A stretch of DNA of 64,000 bases from Pseudodesulfovibrio sp. (GCF_028692895.1 NZ_JAQUWN010000010.1:1-64000), one strand, 5' to 3'. Positions 10,926 through 20,144 are shown, numbered from the stretch's first letter. Notes: generated by a model not told the origin, from the sequence alone. Program-made: numbers and translations.

Positions 10926-12854
10926 ATGAACACCGACAAGCCCAAACGCCCGTTTTTCACGACCCGGTCCATCTCGCGCGACCTGACCTCCAGTCTTGTG
11001 GTCATCGTCCTGATCGTGGCCACGGCGATGGGCGCCTACATCTACTGGCAGCAGTCCGAGGAGATGTGGGCCACAGCCGAGGAAAAGGGCGAGGACACCA
11101 TCGCCAGCGTGGCCGAAATCCTGGCCGTGCCCATCTGGAACCTGGACTACGACAACGCCCGGCTCATCGGCTCGGTCTACACCCACGACGACATGGTCCA
11201 GGGCATCCGCATCTACGGCTCGCGCAACGAGGTCGTCTTCGCCCACGAAAAATTCTCCGGCACCAAGGCGGACTTCAGCAAGGTGCGGCCCATCGTCTTC
11301 GAGGGGCGCACCATCGGCCGGGCCGAGATCGACTTCACCCTGGCGCGCGAAAAGAAACGGCTGGACGAACAGCTCCTGGTCTCCTCCCTGCTCATCGTCG
11401 TGGCCATCTCCGTCATCCTGGCCATCACCGGCCTGCTCCTGCGCGTCTTCCTGAACAAGCCGCTGCACGTCTTCCAGCAGGGCATCGCCCGCGTGGCCAA
11501 GGGCGACTTCTCCTACGACTTCGGCGAGGTGCACCACGCCGAACTCCTGGAGATCGCCAAACGGTTCCGGCGCATGTCCGCCGAGATCGAGGCGCGCGAA
11601 AAGAAACTCCAGGCCATGAACAAGACCCTTCAGGAAGCCGAGGAGAAATACCGGGGCATCTTCGAAAACGCCATCGAAGGCATCTTCCAGGCCACGCCCG
11701 ACGGCGTGCTGCGCCGCGCCAACCCCGCCATGGCCCGCATCTTCGGCTACGAGTCCCTGGACGAGTTCCTGTCCAACGTCCGCTCCCTGGGCTCGCGCAT
11801 CATGGTCAACCCCGACGCCATGCAGCGCTTCTACGACCACGTCCGCGAACGCGGCGAGGTCAAGGGGTTCGAGGCAGAATACTACCGCCGCGACGGCAAG
11901 ACCATCTGGGGCTCCCTCAACGCCCGCGCCATCCACGGCGCGGAGTCCGGCAAGCTCATCTTCATCGAGGGCATCCTGGAGGACATCACCGAACGCAAAC
12001 AGGCCGAACAGGACCTGGCCGACCTGAACAGGCACCTGGAGCAACTGGTGCGCGAACGGACCGAGGACCTCGTCAACAAGGCCCGCGAACTGGAAGAGGC
12101 AAACCAGCGCCTGCGCGAACTCGACGAGATGAAGTCCGCCTTCCTCTCCTCCGTGTCACACGAACTGCGCACCCCGCTCACCTCCATCCTCGGCTTCGCC
12201 AAGCTCATCAACAAGGAGTTCACCAAGAACTTCATGCCGCTCGGCAGCGACAAGCCCGTCCTGGTCAAGAAAGGCGAACGCATCCGCGAAAACCTGACCA
12301 TCATCAGCCACGAGGGCGAACGCCTCACCCGGCTCATCAACGACGTCCTCGACCTGAACAAGATCGAGTCCGGCAGCATGGGCTGGCGCGACGAACGGCT
12401 CGACGTGGCCGACGCCGTGGACGTGGCCGTGCACTCCGTCACCGGCATGTTCGCCCAAAATCCCAAGGTGGACCTGGCCACCGAAATCGACGCCGACCTG
12501 CCCGCCATCATCGCCGACCCGGACCGCATCCAGCAGGTCCTCATCAACCTGCTGAACAACGCCGCCAAATTCACCGAGGAAGGACACGTCACCGTGCGCG
12601 CCTTCCCCCGCTTCGGACAGGTGCGCGTGGAAGTGGCCGACACCGGCCTCGGCATCCACGCCGACGACCAGTCCCAAATCTTCGAGAAATTCCACCAGAC
12701 CCGCAGCGACACCATGGAAAACAAGCCCAAAGGCACCGGCCTGGGCCTGACCATCTGCCGCGAAATCATCGAGCACTACGGCGGCCGCATCTGGGTCGAA
12801 TCCCAACTGGGCGAGGGCTCCACCTTCATCTTCACCCTGCCCGCCGCCAACTAG
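10926..12854 (+). CDS. Membrane sensor histidine kinase (HAMP-PAS-HisKA-HATPase)
   Basis: A 642-residue kinase. A membrane helix at about 20-43 and a second at about 147-172 enclose a periplasmic sensor of roughly 100 residues. Then follow HAMP, a PAS domain about 238-352 closing with DITERKQAE, a coiled coil, HisKA with His412 in SVSHELRTPLTS, and an HATPase domain (N box LLNNAAKF, DTGLGIH, GTGLGLTI). No receiver domain is attached and no response regulator gene is adjacent. An AAAGGACAG ribosome site precedes the start. The upstream gene encodes a periplasmic binding-like protein on the same strand, which makes a LuxP/LuxQ-like sensor pair plausible but unproven. Confidence 0.92.
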   Translation: MNTDKPKRPFFTTRSISRDLTSSLVVIVLIVATAMGAYIYWQQSEEMWATAEEKGEDTIASVAEILAVPIWNLDYDNARLIGSVYTHDDMVQGIRIYGSRNEVVFAHEKFSGTKADFSKVRPIVFEGRTIGRAEIDFTLAREKKRLDEQLLVSSLLIVVAISVILAITGLLLRVFLNKPLHVFQQGIARVAKGDFSYDFGEVHHAELLEIAKRFRRMSAEIEAREKKLQAMNKTLQEAEEKYRGIFENAIEGIFQATPDGVLRRANPAMARIFGYESLDEFLSNVRSLGSRIMVNPDAMQRFYDHVRERGEVKGFEAEYYRRDGKTIWGSLNARAIHGAESGKLIFIEGILEDITERKQAEQDLADLNRHLEQLVRERTEDLVNKARELEEANQRLRELDEMKSAFLSSVSHELRTPLTSILGFAKLINKEFTKNFMPLGSDKPVLVKKGERIRENLTIISHEGERLTRLINDVLDLNKIESGSMGWRDERLDVADAVDVAVHSVTGMFAQNPKVDLATEIDADLPAIIADPDRIQQVLINLLNNAAKFTEEGHVTVRAFPRFGQVRVEVADTGLGIHADDQSQIFEKFHQTRSDTMENKPKGTGLGLTICREIIEHYGGRIWVESQLGEGSTFIFTLPAAN

Positions 12855-12922
12855 GCCGGTCCCGTCCGGCCACGGAAAACCGCCCCGCCGACGGGGCGCA
12901 ACCGTAGCGGAGAAAAACACCC

Positions 12923-13729
12923 ATGTTCGCCGACAAGGAAAAATGCAAACGGTGCGGCGCCTGCGCCGCCGAATGCCCCTACGACCTCATCGTGGACGAC
13001 CCCGAAGGCTTCCCCAAGCTTCGGCCCGCCGCCAAAAAAACCTGCATCGCCTGCGGACACTGCGTGGCCGTCTGCCCCACCGGCGCCCTCGCCCTGCCCG
13101 ACATGCCGCCCGTCACCGACGCCCTTTCGCCCGAACAGTGCCGGGCCATGATCCGCGACCAGCACGTCACACCCGAACAGGCCGACCAGTTCCTGCGCTC
13201 CAGGCGCTCCATCCGCACCTACCGCGACAAGACCATCCCCGAGCAAATCCTGCTCGAACTCCTCGGCGTCGCCGCCTTCGCACCCAGCGCCAAAAACGGC
13301 CAGCCCGCCCGCTGGATCGTCACCCGCTCGGCCGAAACCACCCAGGAACTCGTCAGCCACGTCGTCCACTACATGTCCATCAACAACGTCTTCCCCGGCG
13401 TCATCAAAAACTGGAAAAAAGGCGTCGACAAGGTCTGCCACAACGCCCCCCACGTCGCCGTGGCCTACGCCGCCGAAGACGGCTTCAACCCCGCCGAAGA
13501 CTGCGCCCTCGCCGCCGCCTACCTCGAACTCGCCGCCCACGCGCGCGGCATCGGCGCCTGCTGGGCCGGATTCCTCATGGAAGCCGCCGAAGGCTGCCAG
13601 GCCCTGCGCGAACGACTCGGCATCCCCGAAGGTCACGGCGTCTACGCGGCACTCATGCTCGGCTACCCCAAATTCCGCTACGCCCGCATCCCCCGCCGCA
13701 GAGACGTCACCGTCCGCTGGCTGGATTAG
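12923..13729 (+). CDS. Ferredoxin-nitroreductase fusion protein
   Basis: A 268-residue flavoprotein. Residues 1-60 hold two [4Fe-4S] motifs, CKRCGACAAECP (Cys8, 11, 14, 18) and CIACGHCVAVCP (Cys41, 44, 47, 51). Residues about 85-268 are an FMN nitroreductase domain: FLRSRRSIRTYRDK at the FMN phosphate site, FAPSAKNGQP, and CWAGF later. Such fusions in anaerobes accept electrons from low-potential donors; the physiological acceptor is not known. A CGGAG motif lies about 11 bases before the ATG. It follows the histidine kinase by 68 bases, so read-through is possible. Confidence 0.88.
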   Translation: MFADKEKCKRCGACAAECPYDLIVDDPEGFPKLRPAAKKTCIACGHCVAVCPTGALALPDMPPVTDALSPEQCRAMIRDQHVTPEQADQFLRSRRSIRTYRDKTIPEQILLELLGVAAFAPSAKNGQPARWIVTRSAETTQELVSHVVHYMSINNVFPGVIKNWKKGVDKVCHNAPHVAVAYAAEDGFNPAEDCALAAAYLELAAHARGIGACWAGFLMEAAEGCQALRERLGIPEGHGVYAALMLGYPKFRYARIPRRRDVTVRWLD

Positions 13730-13809
13730 CCGGGCCAGGGAATGCCGGCGGGGGCCGCCGGAGGCATTCACACGCACGCCCGGCCGCAGCTTCGCCGTCA
13801 AACGGCAAC

Positions 13810-13835
13810 GGGCGCGGCTCCGAGGAGTCGCGCCC
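13810..13835 (-). terminator. Possible terminator of the 3D-domain gene
   Basis: A 7-base-pair all-GC stem (13810-13816 with 13829-13835) lies 24 bases beyond the stop of the minus-strand gene at 13860. The T-tract on the minus strand is weak, so the call is tentative. Confidence 0.4.
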
Positions 13836-13859
13836 GCTGGGGTTGTTGTCGATTCGGGA

Positions 13860-14354
13860 TCAGATGGCGAGGAGGGCGGCGCGGATGTTCTTTTTGCCGA
13901 ACTCGCGGGCCTTGGCCTCATCCCACATGAAGATGTCGATGCGCTTGGTGAAGCGTTTGTTCATGAGGTCATTGATCTCGAAGATGCCGAGCCCTTCGAT
14001 GCGGACTTTGCGGCCGAAGACCCAGCCCTGGTCGAAGAGGTCGCGGGACACGGCGATGGTGCCCTGGCGGACCCGGCGATTGGACGCCGCGATGAGCGGG
14101 TCGTCGTCGCACTGGTCGGTGGTGGGGTTGTATGCGGTGACCGTGACCGTCCGCACGGGCGAATTGGTCAGGGCCTTCTGGAGCAGCCGGACTTCCTCGA
14201 TCATGCCCTTGCGGGCCTCGGCGGTCTGCTCGGTCAGTACCAGTTTGTGGTGCAGGGAGTCGATCTCCTGCTGCTTGACGATAACAACTACAGCCAGAAT
14301 GACAAGAAGCGCGCTAAGCACAGGCGTCAGGGTGTAGCTGAGGACACTTTTCAT
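13860..14354 (-). CDS. 3D-domain protein, membrane anchored
   Basis: A 164-residue protein with an N-terminal membrane helix (about 7-28) and a short coiled coil (KQQEIDSLHHKLVLTE). The C-terminal region, from about 65, is a 3D (Asp-Asp-Asp) double-psi beta-barrel domain: VTVTAYNPTTDQCDDDP, GTIAVSRDLF, and GLGIFEINDLMNKR with RIDIFM at the end. In MltA-like and resuscitation-type proteins this fold cleaves or binds peptidoglycan, so a cell-wall role outside the inner membrane is likely. The start at 14354 has an AGGAG site and a near-consensus promoter just upstream, which excludes longer starts. Confidence 0.85.
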   Translation of the reverse strand: MKSVLSYTLTPVLSALLVILAVVVIVKQQEIDSLHHKLVLTEQTAEARKGMIEEVRLLQKALTNSPVRTVTVTAYNPTTDQCDDDPLIAASNRRVRQGTIAVSRDLFDQGWVFGRKVRIEGLGIFEINDLMNKRFTKRIDIFMWDEAKAREFGKKNIRAALLAI

Positions 14355-14388
14355 GGTTCTCACATCTCCTGTGACGTTTGGTCGGTCG

Positions 14389-14417
14389 CATATAATGGGG
14401 TGAAATGATCTTGTCAA
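14389..14417 (-). promoter_or_regulatory. Sigma-70-type promoter of the 3D-domain gene
   Basis: On the minus strand TTGACA (14417-14412) and TATATG (14394-14389) are separated by exactly 17 bases. The predicted start point falls about 25-30 bases ahead of the ATG at 14354, and the AGGAG ribosome site fits in between. Confidence 0.75.
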
Positions 14418-14651
14418 CGCCTTGCACAGCCGCCGGAACCGGGGTCGAAAAGCGAGCACAACGAGTTGATTTGACATGATTATTGCGCTATGCTCGCAAC
14501 GCGGATGTCAGGCTGGGCTATCCCCACCCCACCGATTTTCCGGTACATTTCCCATAGGCGATATTTATTCAAATTCGGTTCGCGGCGGCAAACGATCATT
14601 TGGTTGCGGCGGGTCGGTCAGGCCAGGCCTGGGGAGGCGCGGGCGGCAAGA

Positions 14652-15905
14652 ATGATGACGGAATTCAGGGTGATGCCGGTTCGTGAGGGCGAGTCCTACC
14701 TGCTCAGGAGCCCGCGCGGGGTGTATCTGGTGGACGGCGGCGGTTTCGGCTGCGGCCTGCCGGAGATGTTGCAGGAACGCGGGGTGCGCAAGTTGCGGGC
14801 CATGGTCTGCACGTCGGCGGCCCCGCTGGCCATGGGCGGGTTGATGGACGCCATCCAGTCCGGGCCGCCGGCGGGCGAGATATGGTTGCCCGAGGGGCTG
14901 GCCGTGCTGCCGGACCTGGCCTTGCGTTTCAACGGCGACCTTTCGGGCTGGCTGGACGTGGCCGCGACGCGGCGGGTATTGCACTCCGGGCGGCGGGGGG
15001 CTGTCTGGCCCACCATAGACAGCGCGGTCAACCGCCGGATGCTCAGCGTGGCGGCCCTGTTCGCCCTGGTCATGGCCGCCAGCCGTGGAACGTGGGTCGA
15101 TGTTTTTCCCGAGAAATACGGGCAGGGGCCCGGCCGGTATTTTCTGCGGCTCATCGGCCTGCTGCTGAAGAGCGATCCGGAGTTGGGGGAACGGGCGCCG
15201 GCCCTGTCCGACACGCTGTTCGGGACGCTGGACGATGTGGACCTGGCGGTATTGTGCGGCAGGCTGCTCCTGGCGCGTTTCGACTCCGGCCAGGAGGAGG
15301 CGGGCGGCTCGGCCTGCGCGCTCCAGGCCATGATCCTGACGGGCATGACCCGGGCCTTGGCCGAGCGGAGCGAAGCGCGGCGACGCTATTTCCGTCCCGT
15401 GAACCGCCTGACCGGCAACCTGGTGGCCCGCCACCCCCTGCGCTGCATGAACGGCCTGGAGTGCGAGCCTTTGACCGGCCTGGAGCACACGGTGGGGCCC
15501 GAGAGCATATTCAGCCAGGCCATGGAGCTGGGCCAGACCGGGCGCGGGCTGGTCTTCCAGTATGGGGACGCGGGGGGCGGCGCGCTGTTCCTGAGCGATT
15601 CCCGACTCCAGTTTTTGGGCAAGGGCGAAACCCTGCGCCTGGACCGGCCCACGGTGGTCACCGCGCCGGGCCAGGGCTCCTGCCATCAGGAGGCGGCCTA
15701 TGCCCGCATCGAATCCGTACGCCCGTCGGACAACGTATGGGTCCGGGCGCGGCTGCCCCGTTCCCGCAAGGTGGCCGCCGCCTTCACCCGCCAGCCCAAC
15801 ACCCTGTGCCTCCAGAACTGCCGCACGGGCGTGCTGCGCGAGATTCTGCTCCAGTTCGCCGACGGCGGATGGCGGCAGGCCGAGGACGCCTGCGGCTGCG
15901 CCTGA
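14652..15905 (+). CDS. ComEC-like MBL-fold protein lacking metal ligands
   Basis: A 417-residue protein. Its N-terminus follows the metallo-beta-lactamase pattern of ComEC C-terminal domains: FRVMPVREGESYLLRSP, then VYLVDGGG, then RKLRAMVCTSAAPLAMGGLMD. In active enzymes the last stretch reads THxDxDHxGG; here TSAAPLAMGG has no histidine or aspartate, so no metal site can form there. The remaining 300 residues are not recognised. There is no signal peptide and no membrane helix. Two adjacent ATGs (14652, 14655) could start it; GGAGG lies about 14 bases upstream. The glycosyltransferase gene follows by 59 bases on the same strand. Function unknown. Confidence 0.6.
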   Translation: MMTEFRVMPVREGESYLLRSPRGVYLVDGGGFGCGLPEMLQERGVRKLRAMVCTSAAPLAMGGLMDAIQSGPPAGEIWLPEGLAVLPDLALRFNGDLSGWLDVAATRRVLHSGRRGAVWPTIDSAVNRRMLSVAALFALVMAASRGTWVDVFPEKYGQGPGRYFLRLIGLLLKSDPELGERAPALSDTLFGTLDDVDLAVLCGRLLLARFDSGQEEAGGSACALQAMILTGMTRALAERSEARRRYFRPVNRLTGNLVARHPLRCMNGLECEPLTGLEHTVGPESIFSQAMELGQTGRGLVFQYGDAGGGALFLSDSRLQFLGKGETLRLDRPTVVTAPGQGSCHQEAAYARIESVRPSDNVWVRARLPRSRKVAAAFTRQPNTLCLQNCRTGVLREILLQFADGGWRQAEDACGCA

Positions 15906-15964
15906 CCGCGAGCCCGGCGCTATGGTCTTTTTGCGGGGATGATGCTAGTTCCTCGACCAACGCC

Positions 15965-17107
15965 ATGAAGATACTGCACGTTATCACGGACCTCGACGTG
16001 GGCGGCGCGGAGACCATGCTCCTGCGCCTGGCCACGGGCATGGACCCGGCCCGGTTTCCCTGCCGGGTGGTCTCGCTGATCGAGCCCGGCCCGGTGGGCG
16101 AGCGGCTGCGCGAGGCGGGCATCGGGGTGGACGCCCTGGGCATGCGCCGGGGCAGGCCCTCTCCCCTCGGCCTGTGGCGGCTTGCGCGACTCCTGCGCGC
16201 CTTCCGGCCCGATGTGGTGCAGACATGGCTCTATCATGCGGATCTGATCGGCCTGGCGGCCCTGCGCCTGGCCTTTCCCTTCGGCCCGCGCCCGGCCCTG
16301 GCCTGGAACCTGCGCTGCTCATACATGGCCTTGGACCAGTATCCCCGGATGACGGCCCTGACGCTCAAGGCCTGCGCCGCCCTGTCGCGCCTGCCCGACG
16401 CGGTGCTGACCAATTCGTCGGAGGCCCGCCGCTTCCACGAGGGACTGGGCTATCGCGCCCGGCGGTTCGAGGTCATCCCCAACGGGTTCGACACCGCCCG
16501 CTTCCGGCCCGACCCGGAGGCCCGGCGGGCCGTGCGCGGGGAGCTGGGCATCCCGCAGGACGCTCCCGTGGTCGGCCACGTGGCCCGGTTCGATCCCATG
16601 AAGGGGCACGACACCTTCGTCGAGGCGGCGGCCCTGGCCGACTCCCGGCTCGCAGGGGCCCATTTCGTGCTCGTGGGCCGGGGGGTGGACGACGCCAACG
16701 CGGCCCTGGCCCGCTGGCTGAGCCGCTCGGGCCTGGACGGCGACCGGGTGCACCTGCTGGGCGAACGAAACGACGTACCCCGGCTCATGGCCACCATGGA
16801 CGTCCACGTCTCCTCGTCCCTGGGCGAGTCGTTCCCCAACGCGGTGGGCGAGTCCATGGCCTGCGGCGTGCCCAATGTGGTGACCGACGTGGGCGACAGC
16901 GCCGTCCTGGTGGACGGGACGGGCCGGGTGGCCCCGCCCGAGGACCCCGCCGCCCTGGCCGAGGCCCTGGCCGGTATGCTCGCCGACGGGCCGTCGATTC
17001 GCGAACTCGGCCGCTACGCGCGCGAACGTATCAAAAAAGACTATTCCCTCCCCGCAATCGTCGCAAAATTTGCGGTTTTTTATGAATCCCTTCGTATAAG
17101 GCCGTGA
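15965..17107 (+). CDS. Glycosyltransferase family 4 protein
   Basis: A 380-residue GT-B enzyme. The N-terminal domain opens with KILHVITDLDVGGAETML, the common acceptor-site glycine motif of GT4. The C-terminal domain has VIPNGFDTARF, VGHVARFDPMKGHD and the EX7E motif in GESFPNAVGESMACGVPNV, which binds the nucleotide sugar. It probably adds a sugar to an exopolysaccharide or envelope glycan; donor and acceptor are not deducible. No other polysaccharide genes lie in the window, so its pathway context is missing. Note the AT-rich last 70 bases of the gene and the following intergenic region. Confidence 0.88.
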   Translation: MKILHVITDLDVGGAETMLLRLATGMDPARFPCRVVSLIEPGPVGERLREAGIGVDALGMRRGRPSPLGLWRLARLLRAFRPDVVQTWLYHADLIGLAALRLAFPFGPRPALAWNLRCSYMALDQYPRMTALTLKACAALSRLPDAVLTNSSEARRFHEGLGYRARRFEVIPNGFDTARFRPDPEARRAVRGELGIPQDAPVVGHVARFDPMKGHDTFVEAAALADSRLAGAHFVLVGRGVDDANAALARWLSRSGLDGDRVHLLGERNDVPRLMATMDVHVSSSLGESFPNAVGESMACGVPNVVTDVGDSAVLVDGTGRVAPPEDPAALAEALAGMLADGPSIRELGRYARERIKKDYSLPAIVAKFAVFYESLRIRP

Positions 17108-17176
17108 TAATCCTTTCCTCACAGGCGGGCTCCTGATACGGCTAAGGGGACATGTCCCATTGGAATAGGGGGGAAA

Positions 17177-17524
17177 ATGACGCTATCCATTTTCAATTCC
17201 CAGGCATTTCTGCACAGCCTGGCCGACGACCGGGAACTTGGCCTGGAGCTGCTGGCCGCCTTCATGGAGGACAGCCCGGAGCGATACGAGCAACTGGGGC
17301 GGGCCCTGGCGGAAGGGGACGGCGCAACCGCCTCTTCCCGCGCCCACTCCCTCAAGGGCATGTGCGGAGTCGTCCGCGCCGAGCCTCTGGTGGAGCTCGC
17401 CCTCGGCATGGAGCACTCCGCCAGGGAGGGCAACCTGAGCCTGGCCAGGGATCAATATGGCCGGTTCACCGACCTGCTGGCCGCCGCACATGCGGAGATT
17501 CGTGAATTCATGAACCAGGACTAG
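17177..17524 (+). CDS. Stand-alone HPt phosphotransfer protein
   Basis: A 115-residue all-helical protein with the HPt signature SSRAHSLKGMCGVV, His57 being the predicted phospho-acceptor. The start has GGGGGGAAA immediately upstream. It has no kinase or receiver domain of its own and no cognate gene beside it, so it must serve as a phosphorelay intermediate for kinases encoded elsewhere. The hybrid kinase at 5574 already carries its own HPt domain and is therefore a less likely partner. A bidirectional terminator follows 40 bases after the stop. Confidence 0.85.
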   Translation: MTLSIFNSQAFLHSLADDRELGLELLAAFMEDSPERYEQLGRALAEGDGATASSRAHSLKGMCGVVRAEPLVELALGMEHSAREGNLSLARDQYGRFTDLLAAAHAEIREFMNQD

Positions 17525-17565
17525 GCGCCCGGCCCGGCGCATGACGCCAGAGGCCAGACGCAAAA

Positions 17566-17595
17566 AAAGGGCCCGTCCGAATGGGCGGGCCCTTT
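17566..17595. terminator. Bidirectional rho-independent terminator
   Basis: A perfect 10-base-pair stem (17566-17575 with 17586-17595), flanked by A on one side and T on the other, sits between the convergent HPt and OmpH-like genes and can serve both. Confidence 0.85.
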
Positions 17596-17615
17596 GCATT
17601 GCCGGTTTCGGCGGG

Positions 17616-18221
17616 CTATTCGGCCTTCTTGGTCTCGGCGGGAGCGGCGGGCGCGGCCTCCTGCTCGGGGGCGGGCGCGGCGGGCGCAGCCGCCTGCTCG
17701 GGTGCGGGCGCAGCCGGAGCGGCCTCGGCGGCCGGGGCGGCGGGAGCCTGGGGCGGGGTCAGGTCGATGTCGGCCTTGTCCATGGCGGCCACGATGTCGG
17801 CCGTGATGTCCACGGTCTTGTCGGCCGCGATGACGCCCTGCTTGCTCAGGATCAGGGTCAGGCCCTTCTCCTTGCGGTAGGTCTCCAGCACCTGGTTGAA
17901 CTTGGCGTCAATCAGGGCGACCACGCGCTGCTGTTCGCCGTTCATGACCATCTGCAGTTCGCCCATGGCCTTCTTGTAGGCGGCCACGTTGGCCTCGTTC
18001 TGTTCCTGCTGCATGGCCTTGTAGGCCTCCTCCGCCTTCTTCTGCAGGGGAGCACCCAGGTCCTGAAGGTACTTCATGGCCTTGGCCGCGGCCTTGTTGT
18101 CCTTGAAGGCGGCCGCTTCATCCACCACGCCGATGGTCACGCCGGTGGACGACTGGTTGCAGCCGACAAGCAGCGTAAGGGCCAGGAGGGCGCCGCCCAA
18201 CAGGGCAAAGGTCCGTTTCAT
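17616..18221 (-). CDS. OmpH/Skp-like lipoprotein
   Basis: A 201-residue protein with a lipoprotein signal peptide ending in the lipobox LLVGC (Cys21). The mature part begins with IGVVDEAAAFKDN and continues as a long charged helix, as in the Skp/OmpH periplasmic chaperone family, with a short hydrophobic ITADIVAAMDKA end. The last 45 residues are an Ala-Pro-Glu tail with an imperfect repeat of APAAPAPEQ units. Skp itself is soluble, so this lipidated relative may be tethered to the membrane. A GGAGATC ribosome site and a promoter lie upstream. Chaperone function is inferred from the family. Confidence 0.8.
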   Translation of the reverse strand: MKRTFALLGGALLALTLLVGCNQSSTGVTIGVVDEAAAFKDNKAAAKAMKYLQDLGAPLQKKAEEAYKAMQQEQNEANVAAYKKAMGELQMVMNGEQQRVVALIDAKFNQVLETYRKEKGLTLILSKQGVIAADKTVDITADIVAAMDKADIDLTPPQAPAAPAAEAAPAAPAPEQAAAPAAPAPEQEAAPAAPAETKKAE

Positions 18222-18275
18222 GTCACGATCTCCGTTAATGGTTTTCGGTTGGTTTTCCGAACATTGAGTCGGGCC

Positions 18276-18304
18276 ACATTATCCTCACGGAATCGCCATG
18301 GCAA
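18276..18304 (-). promoter_or_regulatory. Sigma-70-type promoter of the OmpH-like gene
   Basis: On the minus strand TTGCCA (18304-18299) and TAATGT (18281-18276) are 17 bases apart, about 55 bases before the ATG at 18221. Confidence 0.55.
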
Positions 18305-18410
18305 GGAAATACAAGGTCTGCACAGGCCCGCGCGCCCGCGCTCCGGCCGAGGCGGCAGCCATTTCCCCGATACTTATGTTCCAACACGTTGAATTTATGT
18401 TTCTTAACAA

Positions 18411-18428
18411 TTGGCATGTCCTTTGCTT
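18411..18428 (+). promoter_or_regulatory. Sigma-54 promoter of flgE
   Basis: The sequence TTGGCATGTCCTTTGCTT has the invariant GG (18413-18414) and GC (18425-18426) separated by exactly 10 bases, as required for the -24/-12 elements, and matches most of the sigma-54 consensus. The flgE ATG is about 100 bases downstream and an AT-rich stretch lies directly upstream. Hook genes depend on sigma-54 in many flagellated proteobacteria. Confidence 0.75.
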
Positions 18429-18524
18429 CCGTCGAGGACGAGAAGGATTCGGGAAGTTTTTTCCGGGGAATGGGTCCCCCGGCGATTCCCGCACGAATCC
18501 GGCCGAGGCCGGATCGGAGGAAGT

Positions 18525-20144
18525 ATGAGTTTCAGCACGCTTTACACCGGAGCCACCGGGCTCATAGCCCATGGGGACTGCATGCAGGTTGTGGGCAACA
18601 ACCTCGCCAACGTCAGCACCATCGGGTTCAAGAAGGCCGACGTCCAATTCGGCGACCTCATGAGCACGACCATGGCGACCGGCGGGTCGCGCTACCAGGG
18701 CGGGGCCACCAGCATCAGCCAGATCGGCAAAGGCGTGGGCATCTCGCAGATCCGCAACATCTTCCTGGAGGGCGGGCTCAGCGAGACCGACACGGTCACC
18801 GACATCGCCATCACCGGCAACGGGTTCTACGGCGTGCGCAACGTCAACTCCACCGTGTCCGCCGGAGCCTCCCACTACACCCGGGCCGGGGCCTTCCACT
18901 TCAACAACGACGCCTACCTGGTGGACCCCAGCGACTACCGGCTCCAGGGCTACAAAGTGGACCGCGAGACCGGCGACATCGACACCACCGTGTCCGACAT
19001 CCAACTCCCATACGACGACATCGTCGTGGACGGCGAGGAAGTGCGCGTGGTCCGGTCCGACCCCCTGCCCACCAGCGGCCTCGAAATGATCACCAACCTC
19101 GACGCCCTGGCCGCGGACCACTTCACCAGCACGGACAACCCGTTCTTCGCCATGCTCTCGGCCTACGACGGCACGCAGAGCAACGCGAGCGCCGTCTTCG
19201 GCGGCTCGCTGCCCGCCTATTCCTCCAGCCTGGAGGTCTACGACGAGGACGGCAACCCCCACGACCTGACCGTGTATTTCGACCCCGTGGCCTCCACGGC
19301 CATGTCCAACGCCACGCCGGGATACACCTACTGGGAATACCTCGTGGCCATGCCCCCGGGCTCGGACGGATCGGCCGCCTTCGGCACCTCCGCAGCCGGG
19401 CTGGCCGGACTGGGCGTCATGACCTTCGACGGCCTGGGCCAGTTGGTGAACGTGTCCGCCTTCAGCCTGAACACCACCAGCGGCGCGTCGGGCAAGAGTC
19501 TGGGTTCCTGGGAACCGTCCCCGTTCAGCACCGACGGCCTGCCCGAATTCTCCTACACATACGGAAGCAACGGCTCCGCCATCGGCGATACCCGGACCAT
19601 CAGCTACGACTTCGGCCTCGACTCCGGCTCGTCCTCCTGGAAGTCCGGCGCGGGTTCGGCCGCGACCGTCGGCATCAATCCGGGCAACCTGCAGGCCATG
19701 AACGACATCAACCGGGACGTGAACCTGACCACCAGCTACGACTCGGGCTCGGCCACCATCTACCAGAACCAGGACGGCTACTCCTGGGGTTACATGGAAT
19801 CCCTGAGCGTCAGCCGCGAGGGCGTGCTCGCGGGCCACTTCTCCAACGGCCAGACCGAGGACCTCTATTACATCTCGCTGTACACCTTCAACAGCGACTG
19901 GGGGCTGAGGCGGGACGGCAGCAACAACTTCCTGGCCACCGACGCCTCGGGCGCGGCCGTGGACGGCCGGGCCGGAGAAAGCGGCCGTGGCACCATCCAG
20001 CAGAACACCCTGGAGGAAAGCAACGTGGACATGGCCGAGGAGTTCGCCAACATGATTATCACCCAACGCGGATTCCAGGCCAACTCCAAGCTCATCACCA
20101 CGGCCGACTCCCTGCTCAACACCACCATCAACGTCAAGCGCTAG
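18525..20144 (+). CDS. flgE: Flagellar hook protein FlgE
   Basis: A 539-residue flagellar rod/hook family protein, exported by the flagellar type III system. The N-terminal flg_bb_rod motif is clear (GATGLIAHGDCMQVVGNNLANV, shown only in part as VVGNNLANVSTIGF), as is the conserved GNGFYGV. The C-terminal end reads NVDMAEEFANMIITQRGFQANSKLI and ends in TTINVKR, the classic hook coiled-coil partner, with the same heptads as in FlgE. The middle, rich in Ser, Gly and Thr, is the variable surface domain D2/D3. The ATG at 18525 follows GGAGGAAGT. FlgE is preferred to FlgF/FlgG because of the length. No other flagellar gene is adjacent, so it is a lone unit between its promoter and terminator. Confidence 0.92.
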   Translation: MSFSTLYTGATGLIAHGDCMQVVGNNLANVSTIGFKKADVQFGDLMSTTMATGGSRYQGGATSISQIGKGVGISQIRNIFLEGGLSETDTVTDIAITGNGFYGVRNVNSTVSAGASHYTRAGAFHFNNDAYLVDPSDYRLQGYKVDRETGDIDTTVSDIQLPYDDIVVDGEEVRVVRSDPLPTSGLEMITNLDALAADHFTSTDNPFFAMLSAYDGTQSNASAVFGGSLPAYSSSLEVYDEDGNPHDLTVYFDPVASTAMSNATPGYTYWEYLVAMPPGSDGSAAFGTSAAGLAGLGVMTFDGLGQLVNVSAFSLNTTSGASGKSLGSWEPSPFSTDGLPEFSYTYGSNGSAIGDTRTISYDFGLDSGSSSWKSGAGSAATVGINPGNLQAMNDINRDVNLTTSYDSGSATIYQNQDGYSWGYMESLSVSREGVLAGHFSNGQTEDLYYISLYTFNSDWGLRRDGSNNFLATDASGAAVDGRAGESGRGTIQQNTLEESNVDMAEEFANMIITQRGFQANSKLITTADSLLNTTINVKR

